Below are positions 53,753-63,711 of a DNA stretch of 64,000 bases, one piece after another. Source of the stretch: Mesorhizobium sp. CAU 1732 (GTDB taxonomy: Bacteria; Pseudomonadota; Alphaproteobacteria; Rhizobiales; Rhizobiaceae); the NCBI RefSeq assembly GCF_039888675.1, contig NZ_JBDQQR010000001.1:3472001-3536000 (forward strand). Reading direction: 5' to 3'. The notes beneath the pieces are model-generated. The model did no database searches and was not told where the DNA came from. It saw only the letters and a program-made list of their open reading frames with translations. How positions within the stretch are numbered: the first letter of the stretch is position 1; each line of letters begins with the position of its first letter. A program made the position numbers and the translations under genes.

Positions 53753-55855
53753 CTAGCGCCACATCCCCCGCATCCGGCTCTTCATGTCGATACGAACATT
53801 CGGCTGAGGCGACCTGCCTTGGGCGGCGGATGGCGGCGGCCACGACACGCGGCTGAACGCGTCGAGCATCTGATCGGTGATAAAGCGCGTGCGCGACGCA
53901 TAGACGTGGCGGTCGCCCCGCGCCGCCTGCCCGTGCACGAAGAAGCGCTGCGGCGTGATCAGGTGCAGCGAATCCTTCGCCCGCGTCATCGCGACATAGA
54001 GCAGCCGCCGCTCCTCCTCGATCTCCTCGCGCTCGCCGACCGCGAGATCGATCGGCATGCACCCGTCGACCGCGTTCAGGACGAAGACCTTGGTCCACTC
54101 CTGCCCCTTGGCAGAATGGATCGTCGACAGGATCAGATAGTCCTCGTCCAGATGCGGCGGGCCGGGCTCGTCACTGGTGGCATCCGGCGGATCGAGCGTC
54201 AGGTCGGTCAGGAACCGCTCGCGCGACGGATAGCCCGATGCGATCTGTTCGAGCTGGATCAGATCCGCCCGCCGTGCTGCGGCGTCTTCGTGAATCCGCT
54301 CCAGATGCGGTTCGTACCAGAGACGCACCCGTTCCAGATCTGCCGGCCACGACGATTTCGTGCGAAGCGCCTGGAAGAGATCGACGAAAGCCGGCCACTC
54401 CGCCTCGGCACGCGCCGGCGCGCGAAAGAACCGCAGGCCCATGGCCGCGTCGAGCGCGCGCTCCATGGCTTCCATGGCCGCTGCCGCCGACGACGGCCCG
54501 ATGCCTTGCATCAGTTGCAGAACCCGGAAGCCTGCGACCCGATCGCGCGGATTCTCGGCAAAGCGCAGCACGGAGAGCATATCCTTGACGTGTGCCGCAT
54601 CGAGGAATTTCAGCCCGCCGAACTTCACGAAGGGAATGTTGCGCCGCGTCAGTTCGATCTCCAGCGGCCCGGAATGATGCGACGCGCGGAAAAGCACCGC
54701 CTGCGCCTTGAGCGCCGTCCCCTCCTCGCGTTCCTCCAGCACCTTCTCGCAGACGTAGTTCGCCTGTTCGGCTTCGTCGCGCACCGTCACCAGTTGCGGC
54801 TTCTCGGACGAGCGCCGCTCGGTCCATAGGTTCTTGGTGAAGCGCTCCGACGCCTCGCCGATCACGGCATTGGCAGCCGCCAGAACCGTCTGCGTCGATC
54901 GGTAGTTGCGATCGAGCGTCACGACATCGGCAGCCTTGGGAAACAGCGTCGGGAAATCGAGGATGTTGCGCACCTCCGCGGCACGGAACGAGTAGATCGA
55001 CTGCGCGTCGTCGCCGACCACGGTCAGCCCGCTTCCGTCCGGCTTCAACGCGGTGAGGATCGACGCCTGCAGCCGGTTCGTGTCCTGGTATTCGTCCACG
55101 AGGATATGGTCGAAGCGCGCGCCCAGATGCTCGGCGATGGCCGGCTCGCCGCACATCTGCGCCCACCACAAAAGCAGGTCGTCATAGTCGAGGACGTTCT
55201 GGGCCTGCTTCGCTTCGACATAAGCCGCGAAAAGCTGCTTCAGCTCATCCGCCCAGCCGATGCACCAGGGAAAGCTCTTGGCCAGCACCGGCTCCAACTC
55301 GGACTGCGCGTTCACCGCACGCGAATAGATCGCGAGGCAGGTGCCTTTCGCGGGAAACCGGCTCTCCGTCTTGGACAGGCCGAGTTCGTGACGCACGAGG
55401 TTCATCAGGTCGGCCGAATCCTCCCGGTCGTGGATCGTGAACGCCGCATCGAGCCCGATCTCCAGCGCATAGTCGCGCAGGAGCCGCGCCCCGACCGAGT
55501 GGAACGTGCCGGCCCATTTCAGCCCCTCGGTCAGGATTGCCGCCTTGTCGCCCATCACCTCCGCCGCGATGCGCTCGACCCGCCGCGTCATCTCGGACGC
55601 CGCGCGGCGCGAGAACGTCATGAGCAGGATGCGGCGCGGGTCGGCGCCCTTGACGATCAGATGCGCCACCCGGTGCGCCAGCGTGTTCGTCTTGCCCGAG
55701 CCAGCACCCGCGATGATCAGGAGCGGCCCCGCGACCCCGCCCCCGCCATGCTCGACAGCCGCCCGCTGCTCGGGATTGAGACGGGCGAGATAGTCTTTTG
55801 GCTCGGCGGGAGCGATCGAATCACGGATGGCGAGGATCATCCGGCCATGAAGCAT
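53753..55855 (-). CDS. UvrD/PcrA/Rep-type ATP-dependent DNA helicase
   Basis: 700-residue superfamily 1A helicase. Q motif LNPEQRAAVEHGGGGVAGPLL, Walker A IAGAGSGKTNTLAHR (about 48-62), motif Ib TFHSVGARLLR, motif II LVDEYQDTN, motif III VVGDDAQSIYSFRAA, motif IV LDRNYRST, motif V/VI ILSTIHSAKGQEW and LLYVAMTRAKDSLHL. Shorter than UvrD (about 720) and with a distinct tail ending SRMRGMWR, it likely unwinds 3'-5' DNA in repair or replication restart. ATG at 55855; ATG at 55840 is also possible. Confidence 0.93.
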   Translation of the reverse strand: MLHGRMILAIRDSIAPAEPKDYLARLNPEQRAAVEHGGGGVAGPLLIIAGAGSGKTNTLAHRVAHLIVKGADPRRILLMTFSRRAASEMTRRVERIAAEVMGDKAAILTEGLKWAGTFHSVGARLLRDYALEIGLDAAFTIHDREDSADLMNLVRHELGLSKTESRFPAKGTCLAIYSRAVNAQSELEPVLAKSFPWCIGWADELKQLFAAYVEAKQAQNVLDYDDLLLWWAQMCGEPAIAEHLGARFDHILVDEYQDTNRLQASILTALKPDGSGLTVVGDDAQSIYSFRAAEVRNILDFPTLFPKAADVVTLDRNYRSTQTVLAAANAVIGEASERFTKNLWTERRSSEKPQLVTVRDEAEQANYVCEKVLEEREEGTALKAQAVLFRASHHSGPLEIELTRRNIPFVKFGGLKFLDAAHVKDMLSVLRFAENPRDRVAGFRVLQLMQGIGPSSAAAAMEAMERALDAAMGLRFFRAPARAEAEWPAFVDLFQALRTKSSWPADLERVRLWYEPHLERIHEDAAARRADLIQLEQIASGYPSRERFLTDLTLDPPDATSDEPGPPHLDEDYLILSTIHSAKGQEWTKVFVLNAVDGCMPIDLAVGEREEIEEERRLLYVAMTRAKDSLHLITPQRFFVHGQAARGDRHVYASRTRFITDQMLDAFSRVSWPPPSAAQGRSPQPNVRIDMKSRMRGMWR

Positions 55856-56005
55856 CGTTTATGCTTTGTTCGCAACCACGCGCGCGCGCGCCGGCTTCAC
55901 CCGCAGATTTCTTGATGCAGCTACCACTAATGCAGTAGTATCTAACCCCTGTCCGGGCGTGATAAAATCCGCCAGCGGGACGGCTCCTGTTATCGGGAGA
56001 CGCAG

Positions 56006-58480
56006 ATGGACATTCGGCAAAGCTCGTTCAATTTTCCCGAAACCGACGGCAAGGGACCGCAATCGGCATCCACACAGCTTTCGTTCCCGCGACGCGTCGT
56101 CGGCGCGGCTGTCGGCATCATGGGCTATTCGGCAGCGTTCGAAAATCGCTCCGACCACCACCTCGGCCGCCTCATCGTCGAATTGAACGCCGGCGTGAAC
56201 GGCGGCGACAACACCAAGGTGGATGTCTCAGGCTCGTTCGGCCTGCGCGACTGGTCGGGCGAATGGGACGATCCCTATAGCGGGGTCATCGACTTTGCCG
56301 TCTTCGCGCAGTTGGCGCCTGTCGCTCCGCCCGCTCCCGGCAATGCCAGGGGCGATCTCATCGTCGCCGATGCCGAGATCACCCAGGTGATCCAGCACTT
56401 CCGCAGTTCGAAGCATCTCCACACGGCCAACGTGTTCCCCGACAACTCGATCCGGCTGGTCGCATCCAAGCCGACCGCGATTCGGCTTTATGTCGATTAC
56501 GACGCGTCGAGCGGTCTGGCGCCCATCGGCACGCTTTCGGGCGAACTGCAGGTCGTGTCCAGCGCGGGGACGATGGCCCTTCCTCCGCTCGAACGGATCG
56601 CCCCGCGCCGCGACATCAGCATCCAGCGCAGCCAGCGCGAGCACACGCTCAACTTCCTGATTCCGGAAAACCTGTGCGTCGGCACGGTCACCATGACCGC
56701 ACGCGTGTTCAACGCTTTCGACGACACGCAGTTTTCGACGGACTTCTCGCGCACGCTCACCTTCGAGGCGCAGCCCGCACTGCCGATTTTCGCGGTGGGC
56801 ATCGAATACACCGGGCCCGACGTCGCCGATGCCAACTTCCTCTCCGCACCGACGATGGCGGATTTCGTCAGCCTCTTCGGCATGACGGAAGCCCTCTATC
56901 CGATCCCGTCGGTCGCCATCCCGAACTTCGTCACCATGACCTATGACAAGGCGGTGAAGTCCGACATCAATGACGGATGCGACAAGATCGGCGATCTGAA
57001 GGATGCCGTCAGCGATCTTGCAGGCGATTCCGACGACATCGTCTACGGCCTCTACAACAGCGGGCTCGACACGGGCTCGGTCGGCGGCTGCGGCGGAGGT
57101 GGCGTGGCCGTCGGCCAGATCGGCGCGCAGGGAACCGCCGCGCACGAGGTTGGGCACGCACTCGGCCGCAAGCACGCGCCGTGCGACAACGTCACGCGCT
57201 GCGCCGAACCCAAGAACACCGACGACGATTATCCCGATTACAGCGGGTTCGATTCCGACAGCATCGGCGAATTCGGCTTCGACACGCGCGCCGCTACGGG
57301 CCGGATCAAGGACCCGGCGATGGCGCACGACATGATGGGCTATTCGGGCGACCGATGGATAAGCCCCTACACCTACAAGGCACTGATGAGCCGTATCCCG
57401 GAATCCTTCGCCATCGCCGGCGCGGACATCGCATCGGTGTCGGCGTCGGAACTGGGAGCCAGCGCCTTGCGTGCGTCGCGCATCAAGGACGATCGGGGTT
57501 CGTGGATACCGATCAAGCAGCCGCAGCTCTTCCTGCGCATGGACATCCAGCGTGACCGCAGCGTGACGTTGCATCCGTGCTTTCACTTTCCGGCACGGCC
57601 ACGCTGGCGAGGAACCGAAAAGACCGAATTCCTGCTCGAACTCCATGATGAGAAGGGAACCATCCTGCGCAGCGCGTGCCTGTACACCGACGAAGCGGGA
57701 TGCGGCTGCGGTTGCCACGGCAGCACTTGGCCGCTCAAGATCAGGCAGGCCGTGGCCTTCGATGATCGCGCCGCCGTTCTCGTCCTCTATGAATGCGAGA
57801 AGGAAGTCGCACGATGGCCGATATCCTCGCCGCCAAAAGTGAGCATCGAGGTCGCTGGCGCCGACGACCGCGAGCGCAAGAACATCGTCGTCAGTTGGGA
57901 CGTCGACGAGACCAAGGGCCGTGGCTCGGATGCCGTCTGGTATCTGGTCCAGTGGCGCGATCGTTTCGGAACCTGGCGTGGCCTAGCGCCCCGCACGCAG
58001 AAGACCGAACTCACGGTGCCCAAGCGCATCTTTTCCGGCGAGCGTTCGTCAACGATCCGCGTGCTCGCAAGCGCGGGCATCGCCACGGGCGAAGGCGGTT
58101 GGGAAGGTGAAATCCTGCAACCAGGCACGCGCCCACAGACCGGACTGGAGATCGACCTGATCGACATCGGCGCATTGACCGCAGGCGTTCGCGACGCTCC
58201 CCGGATCGTCAAGGCCTCGATCACCAACCGGGCCGGCGCCGCCATATCCGGCTCGAAGCTGCGCTGGTATGACGCGAGGGGCGCCGAACTGGGCCGCGGC
58301 CGCAGTTTCGATCTCGAAAGCCTGCGTGTCGGGCAGCACCAATTGACGGTCAGGGCGATGGATGATGGGTCCGGCGGCGGGGCGAACACCTTCCTGGTGG
58401 AGCGCACCGCAGACGGCCGCTTCCACATTCCTGTCGGGGATCGGAAGACGCGTCGCGAGACGAAACAGTCGGAGGACTAA
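56006..58480 (+). CDS. Large metzincin-type zinc metallopeptidase with an uncharacterised N-terminal domain
   Basis: 824-residue protein. The zinc-binding motif HEVGHALGRKH (380-390) with E381 as general base and a candidate Met-turn DMMGYS (442-447) place it among metzincins; CGGGG and several cysteines (C325, C362, C393, C399) surround the site. Residues 1-103 form a domain with FGLRDWSGEWDDPYSG that recurs as the whole of the next gene product. Residues 110-260 look like a beta-rich module; the C-terminal part (from about 600) has fibronectin/CARDB-like strands such as VSWDVDETKGRG and LRWYDARGAELGRG. No signal peptide is visible. GGGAG ribosome-binding site. Confidence 0.8.
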   Translation: MDIRQSSFNFPETDGKGPQSASTQLSFPRRVVGAAVGIMGYSAAFENRSDHHLGRLIVELNAGVNGGDNTKVDVSGSFGLRDWSGEWDDPYSGVIDFAVFAQLAPVAPPAPGNARGDLIVADAEITQVIQHFRSSKHLHTANVFPDNSIRLVASKPTAIRLYVDYDASSGLAPIGTLSGELQVVSSAGTMALPPLERIAPRRDISIQRSQREHTLNFLIPENLCVGTVTMTARVFNAFDDTQFSTDFSRTLTFEAQPALPIFAVGIEYTGPDVADANFLSAPTMADFVSLFGMTEALYPIPSVAIPNFVTMTYDKAVKSDINDGCDKIGDLKDAVSDLAGDSDDIVYGLYNSGLDTGSVGGCGGGGVAVGQIGAQGTAAHEVGHALGRKHAPCDNVTRCAEPKNTDDDYPDYSGFDSDSIGEFGFDTRAATGRIKDPAMAHDMMGYSGDRWISPYTYKALMSRIPESFAIAGADIASVSASELGASALRASRIKDDRGSWIPIKQPQLFLRMDIQRDRSVTLHPCFHFPARPRWRGTEKTEFLLELHDEKGTILRSACLYTDEAGCGCGCHGSTWPLKIRQAVAFDDRAAVLVLYECEKEVARWPISSPPKVSIEVAGADDRERKNIVVSWDVDETKGRGSDAVWYLVQWRDRFGTWRGLAPRTQKTELTVPKRIFSGERSSTIRVLASAGIATGEGGWEGEILQPGTRPQTGLEIDLIDIGALTAGVRDAPRIVKASITNRAGAAISGSKLRWYDARGAELGRGRSFDLESLRVGQHQLTVRAMDDGSGGGANTFLVERTADGRFHIPVGDRKTRRETKQSED

Positions 58481-58483
58481 GTC

Positions 58484-58792
58484 ATGGAAGTTCGCAACGG
58501 TACGATTTCGTTCAACCGACACCGCAATTCCGGCCCGCGCAGCGACACCGGCGAGGTGATCTTCTCTGCGCCGGTGACGCAGGCGGCAGCCATGCTGCGC
58601 GGCTTCGACGTCGGCTTCTCACCCCGGGACGACCACCATCTTGGCAATCTCGAAGTGCGCCTCGAAGCGACGATCGACCCGCTCGCGCCGCAACGCGTCA
58701 ATGTCGAGGCCGTCTTCGGCTTGCGGGACTGGTCGGGGGATTGGGACGACAATTACGAGGGCGAGGTCCACTTCACCGTGGTGGCGGAGTAG
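58484..58792 (+). CDS. Small protein homologous to the metallopeptidase N-terminal domain
   Basis: 102-residue protein starting three bases after the peptidase gene with its own GGAGG site. Shared pattern with peptidase residues 48-103: DHHLGNLEVRL, then VFGLRDWSGDWDDNYEGEVHFTVVA. The invariant FGLRDWSG-WDD-Y-G core is striking. No signal peptide, membrane segment or cysteine. It could be an inhibitor, secretion partner or binding subunit of the peptidase; the function is unknown and I know no name for the domain. Confidence 0.8.
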   Translation: MEVRNGTISFNRHRNSGPRSDTGEVIFSAPVTQAAAMLRGFDVGFSPRDDHHLGNLEVRLEATIDPLAPQRVNVEAVFGLRDWSGDWDDNYEGEVHFTVVAE

Positions 58793-58816
58793 CGCCTCCA
58801 GTCGTGAGATCGATGC

Positions 58817-58855
58817 AAGACCGGCAGCGCGATCACTCGCGCCGCCGGTCTTTTT
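58817..58855 (+). terminator. Intrinsic terminator of the metallopeptidase operon
   Basis: AAGACCGGC (58817-58825) pairs with GCCGGTCTT (58844-58852), with a further CGCGA/TCGCG pairing inside the loop, followed by TTTTT. It lies between convergent genes and could work in both directions. Confidence 0.8.
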
Positions 58856-58873
58856 CTTCAGCCAAGGGAAGGC

Positions 58874-61126
58874 CTACTGCACGAGATCCTCGATCCGGAT
58901 CGGAAAGCGGCGCACCCGCACCCCGGTCGCGTGCCAGATCGCATTCGCGATCGCGCCCACCGTTCCGGTGATGCTGATTTCGCCCACACCCTTGATGCCG
59001 AGCCCGTTCACGTAAGGATCGTCTTCGTCGATCAGCAACGCATCCATGTGCGGAATGTCGGCATGGACGGGGATGTGATAGCCGGCAAAGTCGGCATTCA
59101 TCGGCCGGCCCGTGCGGCGGTCGTGGATCGCCTCCTCGTGCAGCGCAAACGAAAGGCCCCAGATCATGCCGCCATAGAGCTGGCTGCGCGCCAGCCGCGG
59201 ATTGATGATCCGTCCGGCCGCGAACGCACCGACCAGCCTGCTCACGCGCACCTGCCCGAGGTCGGGATCGACCTTCACTTCCGCAAAGACCGCGCCATGC
59301 GAGAACATGGCCCGCGCCTCCGCATTGGCCGGATCGCGGCCGCCCTTTCCGGTGCCCTCCAGCGTCGCAACGCCGGCGCGCGCAAGAATGTCGGCATAGC
59401 TCTCGCTGCGGCCGCCATCGCCACGATGATAGAGCCGACCATCGCGCGCCTCCACGCCGGCATTGCCTGCGCCGAACAACGGAGACTCCGGGTCGTTCGT
59501 CGCGATCTCGGCCAGCTTGGCGATGGCGTCGGTTCCAGCATTGTGGAGCGCGTTGCCGGCAGTGGCCGTGTGCCCCGAGCCGCCGGCGACACCGCCATCC
59601 GGTAGATCGGACGTGCCCGAGCGGAACTCGACCTTGTCGATGTCGAGCCCCAGCCCGTCTGCGGCGATCTGGGCGAGTGCTGTCCACGCCCCCTGCCCCA
59701 TGTCGGCGCCGGCGGTCTCGACCAGTGCCGTGCCGTCGCTGCGGAGCGTCGCCCGGGCCTGCGCCTGGAACATCGGCGCGGGGAACAGCGCGCTGCCCAT
59801 GCCCCACCCGACGAGATTGCCGGCATCATCGCGCATCTGGCGGGCGGCCAGCGGACGGCCCTCCCAGCCGAAGCGCGCCGCGCCCTGTTCGTAGCACTCC
59901 CGCAGGGCCTTGGCGGAAAACGGCTTGCCTGTTGCGGGGTCCGTCTCCGCGTAGTTGCGCAGGCGCAGTTCCAGCGGATCGAGGCCGCAGGCGAGTGCCG
60001 CTTCGTCCAGCGCGCATTCCAGTGCCGCCGAGCCAGTCGCCTCTCCTGGCGCGCGCATCGGTCCGGGCGTTCCCGTATCGACCCGCACGCCGCCATGCCG
60101 CGTCGAGATCGCGGGGCTGGCATAGAGGTTGTGCGAGGCGTTGGCCGCCGGTTCGATGAACTCGTCGAAGCTGCTGGTCGTCGCGTCCGAATGGTGCTCC
60201 AGCGCGGTCAAATGGCCTTCGCCGTCGAGACCGAGACGCAGATGCTGCCTCGTCGCACCGCGATGCCCGACGGGTCCGAACATCTGGTCGCGCGGCAGCA
60301 CGAGCTTGACCGGCCGCCCGACCATCTTCGCCGCCAGGATGCACAGGATCTGCGGCCCGGCGATGATCGCCTTCGAGCCGAAACCGCCGCCAAGGAAGGG
60401 GCTGCGCAGATGCACGTTCTCGGGCGGGATGCCGAAGAAGCCTGCAAATCCCGCCCGCGCCATGACGATGGCCTGGTTCGGCGTGTCGATGCTCAGCCGG
60501 TCGCCGTCCCATTCGGCCACCATCGCATGCGGCTCCATCGCATTGTGGTACTGCGCCGGCGTCTCGTAATCCGTGTCGATCAGGTGCGTGGCGGCAGCGA
60601 TCCCGGCCGCGATATCGCCTGTGTCGAAGTCGGGATTGGCGCCGACCCCGACCGTCGCCGGCTCATAGGCAACGCCGCCATCGAGCCCGATGCGCGCCGG
60701 TTCCGCCTCATAGGTCGGTGCGAGCAGACGCGCGCCCTCGGTCGCAGCTTCGAGCGTTTCGGCCACGACCAGCGCGATCGGCTGCTTGGCATAGCGGACC
60801 CGGTCGTTCTGCAGCGCCTCTATGCGGAAGCTGAACATGCCGTGCTTCTCGTCGGGATCAAGCGCCAGCGGCGGCCGGTTCGCAGGCGTGATCACCTCGA
60901 CGACACCGGGATGCGCCCTGGCGGCGGCAACGTCGAGCGAGGCAACCCTGCCGCGCGCGATCGTGCTGACCGCCACGACGGCATGCAGCATACCCTCGGG
61001 ATGGTTGTCGGCAGAAAAGGTCGCAGCACCGGTAACCTTCAGGATGCCGTCGCGCCGCGTCAGCGGCTGGCCGCTGGAAGAGCCCAGGCGAACATGTGGC
61101 GTGGGTGAAGAGTTGGTGTCAGGCAT
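58874..61126 (-). CDS. Xanthine dehydrogenase family protein, molybdopterin-binding subunit
   Basis: 750-residue catalytic subunit of a three-subunit molybdenum hydroxylase of the aldehyde oxidoreductase (PaoC/YagR-like) type. Blocks: RDGILKVTGAATFSADN, RSPFLGGGFGSKAI, PGPMRAPGEATGSAALECALDE, ETAGADMGQGAWTALAQIAADGLG and, near the end, GLGIKGVGEISITGTVGAIANAIWH with the catalytic glutamate of VGE. It oxidises an aldehyde or N-heterocycle and passes electrons to the FAD and iron-sulfur subunits. Overlaps the FAD gene by eight bases. No signal peptide, so cytoplasmic. Confidence 0.92.
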   Translation of the reverse strand: MPDTNSSPTPHVRLGSSSGQPLTRRDGILKVTGAATFSADNHPEGMLHAVVAVSTIARGRVASLDVAAARAHPGVVEVITPANRPPLALDPDEKHGMFSFRIEALQNDRVRYAKQPIALVVAETLEAATEGARLLAPTYEAEPARIGLDGGVAYEPATVGVGANPDFDTGDIAAGIAAATHLIDTDYETPAQYHNAMEPHAMVAEWDGDRLSIDTPNQAIVMARAGFAGFFGIPPENVHLRSPFLGGGFGSKAIIAGPQILCILAAKMVGRPVKLVLPRDQMFGPVGHRGATRQHLRLGLDGEGHLTALEHHSDATTSSFDEFIEPAANASHNLYASPAISTRHGGVRVDTGTPGPMRAPGEATGSAALECALDEAALACGLDPLELRLRNYAETDPATGKPFSAKALRECYEQGAARFGWEGRPLAARQMRDDAGNLVGWGMGSALFPAPMFQAQARATLRSDGTALVETAGADMGQGAWTALAQIAADGLGLDIDKVEFRSGTSDLPDGGVAGGSGHTATAGNALHNAGTDAIAKLAEIATNDPESPLFGAGNAGVEARDGRLYHRGDGGRSESYADILARAGVATLEGTGKGGRDPANAEARAMFSHGAVFAEVKVDPDLGQVRVSRLVGAFAAGRIINPRLARSQLYGGMIWGLSFALHEEAIHDRRTGRPMNADFAGYHIPVHADIPHMDALLIDEDDPYVNGLGIKGVGEISITGTVGAIANAIWHATGVRVRRFPIRIEDLVQ

Positions 61127-62177
61127 GGTGGGTAACTCCGGTGTCAGAGCTGAAGGCGGATGCGGGCAGCGCGGGCATGCGGTCCGGTGTCCCGGTCGAC
61201 GCCAGCAGGAAGGCGCGCGTCACGACCCGCTTTGCGAGTTCGATCTTGAAGGCGTTGTCGCCGGACGGGCGTGCGTCGGCCAGCGCCAGATCGGCGGCGC
61301 GGGCGAAGGCCTCGGTGGTCGGCGCCGATCCCTCCAGAGCGGCCTCGGCGGCACGGGCACGCCACGGCCTCGCCGCCACGCCACCCAGCGAAAGCCGGGC
61401 CGCCACGATCGTTCCGTCTTCGATCCGCAAAGCGGCCGCCGCCGAAACGAGGGCGAAGGCGAACGACGTGCGCTCCCGAAGCTTCAGGTATCGCGCATGG
61501 GACCGGAATGTCGCAGCATCACGCGGCAGGCGCAGGGCAATGATCATCTCGCCCGTCTCCAGCGCATGTTCGCGTTCGGGCGTCGTACCGGGTAAGAGAA
61601 GGAACTCTTCCAGAGGCATTTCGCGCGACCCGTTCACGCCTTCGATCTCGACCACCGCGTCCAGCGCAACGAGCGGAACGCAGAAATCGGACGGGTGCGT
61701 TGCGATGCAGGCATCCGACCAGCCGAGCACGGCGTGGCTCCGGTTCTCGCCGCCCAGCGCATCGCAGCCTGCGCCCGGATCACGCCGGTTGCACGCGCTC
61801 GCCGCGTCGTAGAAATAGGCGCAGCGCGTGCGCTGCATCAGGTTTCCGCCCACCGTCGCGGCATTGCGCAATTGCGGCGAGGCACCCGACAGCAGCGCTT
61901 CTGCGACGGCGGGATAAGCCGTCGCGAAGTCCACGTCGCGGGCGAGATCGGCATTGCGCACCATCGCACCGATGCTCACGCCGCCATCCGGCAGCGTCTC
62001 GACCTTGGCCAGGCCGGGCAATCGCGTGATATCGACGAGGCGGCTCGGGCGCATCGCCCCGCCCTTCATCAGGTCGAGCAGATTGGTTCCGGCCGCCAGA
62101 TAGGCAGCGCCGGGTTCGGACGCGGCAGCGACCGCTTCGGCGATCGAAGCGGGACGAACATAATCGAACAGGTTCAT
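61119..62177 (-). CDS. Xanthine dehydrogenase family protein, FAD-binding subunit
   Basis: 352-residue flavoprotein with N-terminal FDYVRPASIAEAVAAAS, FAD-loop YLAAGTNLLDLMKGG, and second loop ASPQLRNAATVGGNLMQRTRCAYFYD. Cysteines in the CAYFYDAASACNRRDPGAGCDALGG insertion match those which in the E. coli PaoB family hold an extra 4Fe-4S cluster, so an additional cluster is likely here. ATG at 62177 overlaps the stop of the iron-sulfur gene. Confidence 0.92.
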   Translation of the reverse strand: MNLFDYVRPASIAEAVAAASEPGAAYLAAGTNLLDLMKGGAMRPSRLVDITRLPGLAKVETLPDGGVSIGAMVRNADLARDVDFATAYPAVAEALLSGASPQLRNAATVGGNLMQRTRCAYFYDAASACNRRDPGAGCDALGGENRSHAVLGWSDACIATHPSDFCVPLVALDAVVEIEGVNGSREMPLEEFLLLPGTTPEREHALETGEMIIALRLPRDAATFRSHARYLKLRERTSFAFALVSAAAALRIEDGTIVAARLSLGGVAARPWRARAAEAALEGSAPTTEAFARAADLALADARPSGDNAFKIELAKRVVTRAFLLASTGTPDRMPALPASAFSSDTGVTHHA

Positions 62178-62677
62178 GCGACCTTCCTTTCATCGCCCGC
62201 GCGGTCTTCGATGCGCTTCTGCGCGTCGAGCACGGCCTCTATGATGCCGGCATGCGCGCCGCATCGGCACAGATTGCCGCTCATGCCTTCCCGGATGCGC
62301 TCGGGATCGTCGCCGGCTTCACCCTCGCGGATCAGCGCGTATGCGCTCATGATCTGGCCGGGCGTGCAGAACCCGCATTGAAACCCGTCATGGGCAATGA
62401 AGGCTGCCTGGACCGGATCGAGCTGACCGTTCTCCGCCAGACCTTCGATTGTCAGGACCTCGGCGCCGTCATGGCTCACCGCCAGTGCGAGGCAGGAATT
62501 GACCCGCCGGCCATCCACCAGCACCGTGCAGGCGCCGCACTGGCCGCGATCGCAGCCCTTCTTCGTTCCGGTGAGATCGAGGCGCTCGCGCAGCAGGTCG
62601 AGCAGCGTGACACGCGGATCCTCGAGCGTGACGTCTCTCGCGACGCCATTGACAGTTAGGCTGATTGACAGAGTCAT
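62174..62677 (-). CDS. Xanthine dehydrogenase family protein, [2Fe-2S] subunit
   Basis: 167-residue protein with a plant-type ferredoxin domain ([21 protein letters not shown]) and a second helical cluster domain ([10 protein letters not shown] and CRCGAHAGI). Carries electrons from the molybdenum centre to FAD. Start ATG at 62677 ([11 protein letters not shown]) gives a cytoplasmic protein without the Tat signal found in E. coli PaoA; the open frame upstream is not supported. First gene of the operon. Confidence 0.93.
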   Translation of the reverse strand: MTLSISLTVNGVARDVTLEDPRVTLLDLLRERLDLTGTKKGCDRGQCGACTVLVDGRRVNSCLALAVSHDGAEVLTIEGLAENGQLDPVQAAFIAHDGFQCGFCTPGQIMSAYALIREGEAGDDPERIREGMSGNLCRCGAHAGIIEAVLDAQKRIEDRAGDERKVA

Positions 62678-62796
62678 GTTTGCTCCGTTCGGTGATATCT
62701 GGGTGTATGTGGGCGTAGCGGGGGTCGACGGTGCGACGGCCGCTTGAGGGTCTCTCGTAAGGCGGGCACAAGAAAATGCAGCACCGCGCTCACGAA

Positions 62797-62822
62797 ACAT
62801 GTTATACGGAGGATGCCTCCGT
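62797..62822. promoter_or_regulatory. Probable TetR operator
   Basis: Inverted repeat ACGGAGG-atg-CCTCCGT (62806-62812, 62816-62822) next to a palindrome AACATGTT (62797-62804), 32 bases before the TetR start and in the divergent promoter region of the molybdenum hydroxylase operon. Typical of TetR sites with an ACGGAGG half-site. Confidence 0.65.
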
Positions 62823-62854
62823 TTTGCAAGCGAAAATTGGGGATTACAGATCAG

Positions 62855-63445
62855 ATGGGACTGGAGCGCGAAAAGACAAGCCGTAAACCCCGCGCGGACT
62901 CCCTGCGAAACCGCGAGCTTCTGCTCGTCGCCGCGCGGGATGTCTTCTCAGCCGGCGGCCCCGACGCGAGCCTCGAAGCCGTGGCCAGGTCTGCAGGCGT
63001 CGGCATCGGTACGCTCTATCGCCACTTCCCGACCCGCGAAGCGCTGTTCCAAGCCGTCTACCGTCGCGAGATCGACCAGCTCGTCGAGCTCGGCACGACG
63101 CTCGCGGCGGAAGCCCCACCGCTTGAAGCGCTGCGCCGCTGGCTCCACGCGAACATCGGAATGGTGGCCACCAAGAAGGGCATGCTCGCGGCACTCGCGC
63201 CGGCGGCCAACAGTTCGACACAGCTCTATGCCGATTCATCGGCTCGCCTTGCGAATTCGGTCGGCACTCTGATGGCAGCCGCGATCACGGAGGGAGAAAT
63301 CCGCGACGACATCGCGCCCGAGGACGTCATGCGTGCCCTGATCGGCATGTGCTACACCCGCGACCAGCCCGGCTGGCAGGACACCGTCATCCGGCTCGTC
63401 GATGTCTTCGTCGACGGGCTGCGCTTGAGACAGCCCACACAGTAG
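62855..63445 (+). CDS. TetR family transcriptional regulator
   Basis: 196-residue repressor-like protein. Helix-turn-helix at about 13-60 (SLRNRELLLVAARDVFSAGGPDASLEAVARSAGVGIGTLYRHFPTREALF is the recognisable block). The C-terminal part contains ALIGMCYTRDQPGWQDTVIRLVDVFVDGLR, typical of the TetR group with a SbtR/Tetr_C-like domain. Start ATG at 62855 is used because the longer frame from 62744 would run through the operator. Divergent from the molybdenum hydroxylase operon, which it should repress. Confidence 0.92.
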   Translation: MGLEREKTSRKPRADSLRNRELLLVAARDVFSAGGPDASLEAVARSAGVGIGTLYRHFPTREALFQAVYRREIDQLVELGTTLAAEAPPLEALRRWLHANIGMVATKKGMLAALAPAANSSTQLYADSSARLANSVGTLMAAAITEGEIRDDIAPEDVMRALIGMCYTRDQPGWQDTVIRLVDVFVDGLRLRQPTQ

Positions 63446-63711
63446 CCATAGCCGGACGCTGCCGAGAGGCCCCGGGTTTCCCGCTCGCATCATTCATTTG
63501 AATGACGCGCAAGCCGCGATCCTCTTCTAACGTTTGGTGCAGGCCTACCATTTCACATGTCGCAGGTTCCTGCCCCCTCGTAGACCATCACCCGAAGCGT
63601 GGCGTGATGCGATCGTCGAGAGCGAAGCCGGATCGAAGCGGGACGTGATCAACGATGGCCTTCGCGCTTTCGGTCATGACCTTCCGCAATCCGGAACCTG
63701 GAGAGATTCCT

